DNA from: Bacteroidales bacterium UBA4788
Lineage (GTDB): Bacteria; Bacteroidota; Bacteroidia; Bacteroidales; VadinHA17
NCBI GenBank assembly: GCA_002402965.1
Contig: DHGW01000020.1
Location: forward strand, 1,574-8,673
Reading direction: 5' to 3'
DNA length: 7,100 nt
Made by a program: the position numbers and the translations under genes. Of the stretch, positions 6,142 through 7,100 are shown one piece after another. Positions within the stretch are counted from its first letter, which is position 1. Every line of letters begins with the position of its first letter. The notes under the pieces were generated by a model. The model was not told the DNA's origin. It searched no databases and saw only the letters and a program-made list of their open reading frames with translations.

Positions 6142-6780
6142 ATGCAAAGTGCAGAAAGTCTCAAGAGGAGAATAGAAATGGAAGAGAGAAATAATTCGAT
6201 AAGAGAATCTCCTTCCGGATCCACAGGAATTAAAGTAGCGGACGATTCCAATTCAAGTGAAATCCTTGTATTTACTTCCCTGAGTAATGTTTATAAAGTA
6301 CAGAAAAAGGAACTTATTGACAAGTTTCAGGCACTGCAGAAAATTGATCTTGAACCAGGGGAAAAGCCGGTCTATCTGACAGGAGAAAAGCGATATAAAG
6401 GCTTTCTGATTGTGGCATTTGAAAATGGCAAAATCGGAAAAATTTCTATGGAAAGTTATCAAACCGAGTACACAAGGAAAAAACTCAGGAATGCTTTCAA
6501 CAGCGAATCGCGTTTGATCTTTATTGAACTCATTGAACATGATATTGATCTGGTTACCCTGAGCAGCATTAAAAAGGTTGTTTTGTTCAACACTTCTCAG
6601 ATCAATGCGGTGGAGAGCAGGTCAACAAAAGGAGTCCAGGTTATGAAGCCGAAGGATGGCAGTGTAATGATAAAAGTCAATAGGCTGGAAAACACAAAAC
6701 TAACAGATCCTGAATATTACCGTAAGAGTGAATCTCTTAATGCAATCGGATTTTATCTGAAACCAGGTGATGAAATCTGA
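6142..6780 (+). CDS. Orphan GyrA/ParC C-terminal beta-pinwheel-like protein
   Basis: This is a 212-residue soluble protein. Residues about 40-185 read like three successive blades of the GyrA/ParC C-terminal pinwheel. One contains LVFTSLSNVYKVQKKEL, one YKGFLIVAFENGKIGKISMESY with TRKKL, and one DLVTLSSIKKVVLFNT followed by SRSTKGVQVM (the GR-T-GV-like blade end). The likeness is to pinwheels of Gram-positive ParC/GyrA-like proteins and is from memory. There is no breakage-reunion domain or active-site Tyr, and no GyrA-box (QRRGGKG-like), so it should not wrap DNA exactly as gyrase does. The first 40 residues are charged and probably unstructured. An in-frame TAG at 6118-6120 shows it is not the tail of a longer frame. 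Start choice: ATG 6142 gives 212 residues. ATG 6178 gives 200 and has AGGAG (6166-6170) seven bases ahead. The gene is visibly more AT-rich than its neighbours. The function is unknown. Confidence 0.68.
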   Translation: MQSAESLKRRIEMEERNNSIRESPSGSTGIKVADDSNSSEILVFTSLSNVYKVQKKELIDKFQALQKIDLEPGEKPVYLTGEKRYKGFLIVAFENGKIGKISMESYQTEYTRKKLRNAFNSESRLIFIELIEHDIDLVTLSSIKKVVLFNTSQINAVESRSTKGVQVMKPKDGSVMIKVNRLENTKLTDPEYYRKSESLNAIGFYLKPGDEI

Positions 6781-7043
6781 TTTCTGTCACATCACCTTAG
6801 GTTAAGCCTACAAGGCTGCTTGATTTACCCGGTCGTGGGGCGAAGATTGCCGCAAAGCGGTTATTTGCGGCGGACTTCCGAGGGGTGGACTGAAGGGTGA
6901 GAAAATTGCTCTCCGCCAGATGGTGGATCGCTGACTTCCACAGGGCCCGCTGAAAGAGCAAAATGACCTTTTCGCTTTACTCAAAGGTTCTTTTTTTCGA
7001 TCCTTTCGCTTTTAACTGTCAGCGGTTGACGCTGCCGGGCAAT
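6781..7043. other. Segment without a convincing gene
   Basis: I find no supported gene here. Frame 3 of the plus strand stays open from 6801 to TGA 7095-7097 except for two TGA codons at 6891 and 6951, giving protein-like but broken text (for example KLLSARWWIADFHRAR at 6903-6950). Its base composition changes to GC-rich right after the AT-rich pinwheel gene. It has several potential stems: AGCCT/AGGCT around 6805-6817, a perfect 8-bp stem at 6849-6871, and GTGGA/TCCAC around 6923-6941. It could be a decayed gene, a dispersed intergenic repeat, or structured RNA. I cannot decide between these. Confidence 0.5.
6849..6871. other. Perfect hairpin, 8-bp stem and 7-base loop
   Basis: GCCGCAAA (6849-6856) and TTTGCGGC (6864-6871) are exact reverse complements around the loop GCGGTTA. 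The stem can gain two G-T pairs on the plus-strand RNA. GGCGGA at 6869-6874 could instead pair with TCCGCC at 6912-6917, so two folds may compete. It lies 69 bases after the stop of the pinwheel gene. No T-run follows, so it is not a standard terminator. Confidence 0.5.
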
Positions 7044-7075
7044 AAAAAAACCACCACCGAAAAACCGGCGGTGGT
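7044..7075 (-). terminator. Rho-independent terminator reading on the minus strand
   Basis: On the minus strand the arms 7075-7066 (ACCACCGCCG) and 7059-7050 (CGGTGGTGGT) form a 10-position stem with nine pairs and one mismatch (A7056 against C7069). The loop is six bases. Seven T residues follow at once on that strand (plus-strand A-run 7044-7050). This is the normal build of an intrinsic terminator, so a leftward transcript from beyond the right edge should end here. One minus-strand frame has a TGA at 7077-7075 touching the stem. It could be the end of that gene, but only seven codons are visible. Confidence 0.7.
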
Positions 7076-7100
7076 CAATCTGCATGAGTCGGGGTGAGAA

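Noticed and set aside
6972..6998. Plus-strand terminator using the T-run near 6992-6998
   Set aside because: The preceding AAAG...AAAA / TTTT...CTTT pairing is A-T rich with an internal mismatch and is separated from the T-run by about ten bases, so the stem is too weak to support a call.
6963..7097. A 44-codon plus-strand frame starting with ATG and ending TGA at 7095
   Set aside because: It runs through the minus-strand terminator hairpin and its A-run, which explains the Lys and Thr repeats in it. It has no recognisable domain and no start signal.
1..7100. A joint defence, secretion or biosynthetic system made by these genes
   Set aside because: The genes alternate in strand and have separate promoters and unrelated functions. 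The shared nucleotide and cofactor theme is not enough to claim a system.

Overview
The window looks like an ordinary chromosomal segment of a member of the Bacteroidota, probably Bacteroidales-like, with a GC content near 50%. Two things point this way. Three plus-strand genes have a perfect TAnnTTTG box, the -7 element of the Bacteroidota primary sigma factor, 20-33 bases before their ATG. Most of the genes also lack a Shine-Dalgarno sequence. The assignment is inferred from motifs and protein character, not from a database match.

Layout from left to right: (1) 1-537 (+) is the C-terminal part of a class V aminotransferase of the alanine-glyoxylate/serine-pyruvate type, cut by the left edge. 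(2) 538-728 is a gap holding five tandem copies of an 11-bp GC-only unit, followed by an AT-rich promoter. (3) 729-1178 (+) is a YqeY/GatB-tail protein. (4) 1212-1793 (-) is a stand-alone HD hydrolase of the RelA/SpoT hydrolase type, with the whole catalytic set and no synthetase domain. (5) 1794-1979 is a divergent control region with repeated TTATGAAC octamers. (6) 1980-3746 (+) is a complete ABC exporter half-transporter. (7) 3804-4460 (-) is pdxH. (8) 4580-5608 (+) is a secreted three-LysM protein with a duplicated module. (9) 5724-6062 (+) is a DCTPP1-like nucleotide pyrophosphohydrolase of the MazG superfamily. (10) 6142-6780 (+) is an orphan protein resembling about three blades of the GyrA/ParC C-terminal beta-pinwheel, without any topoisomerase core. 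(11) 6781-7100 has no convincing gene. It has one perfect hairpin and, near the right edge, a terminator that reads on the minus strand.

The genes mostly stand as single units in alternating orientation: convergent at 1178/1212 and 3746/3804, divergent at 1793/1980 and 4460/4580. They do not form an obvious pathway. Nucleotide and cofactor housekeeping recurs (alarmone-type HD hydrolase, PLP synthesis beside a PLP-dependent enzyme, dNTP pyrophosphatase), but the link is only thematic. I see no defence system, CRISPR array, insertion sequence, tRNA or rRNA. The parts most worth a second look are the orphan pinwheel protein, the stand-alone HD hydrolase with its repeat-bearing divergent promoter region, the 11-bp minisatellite, and the unexplained right-hand segment.
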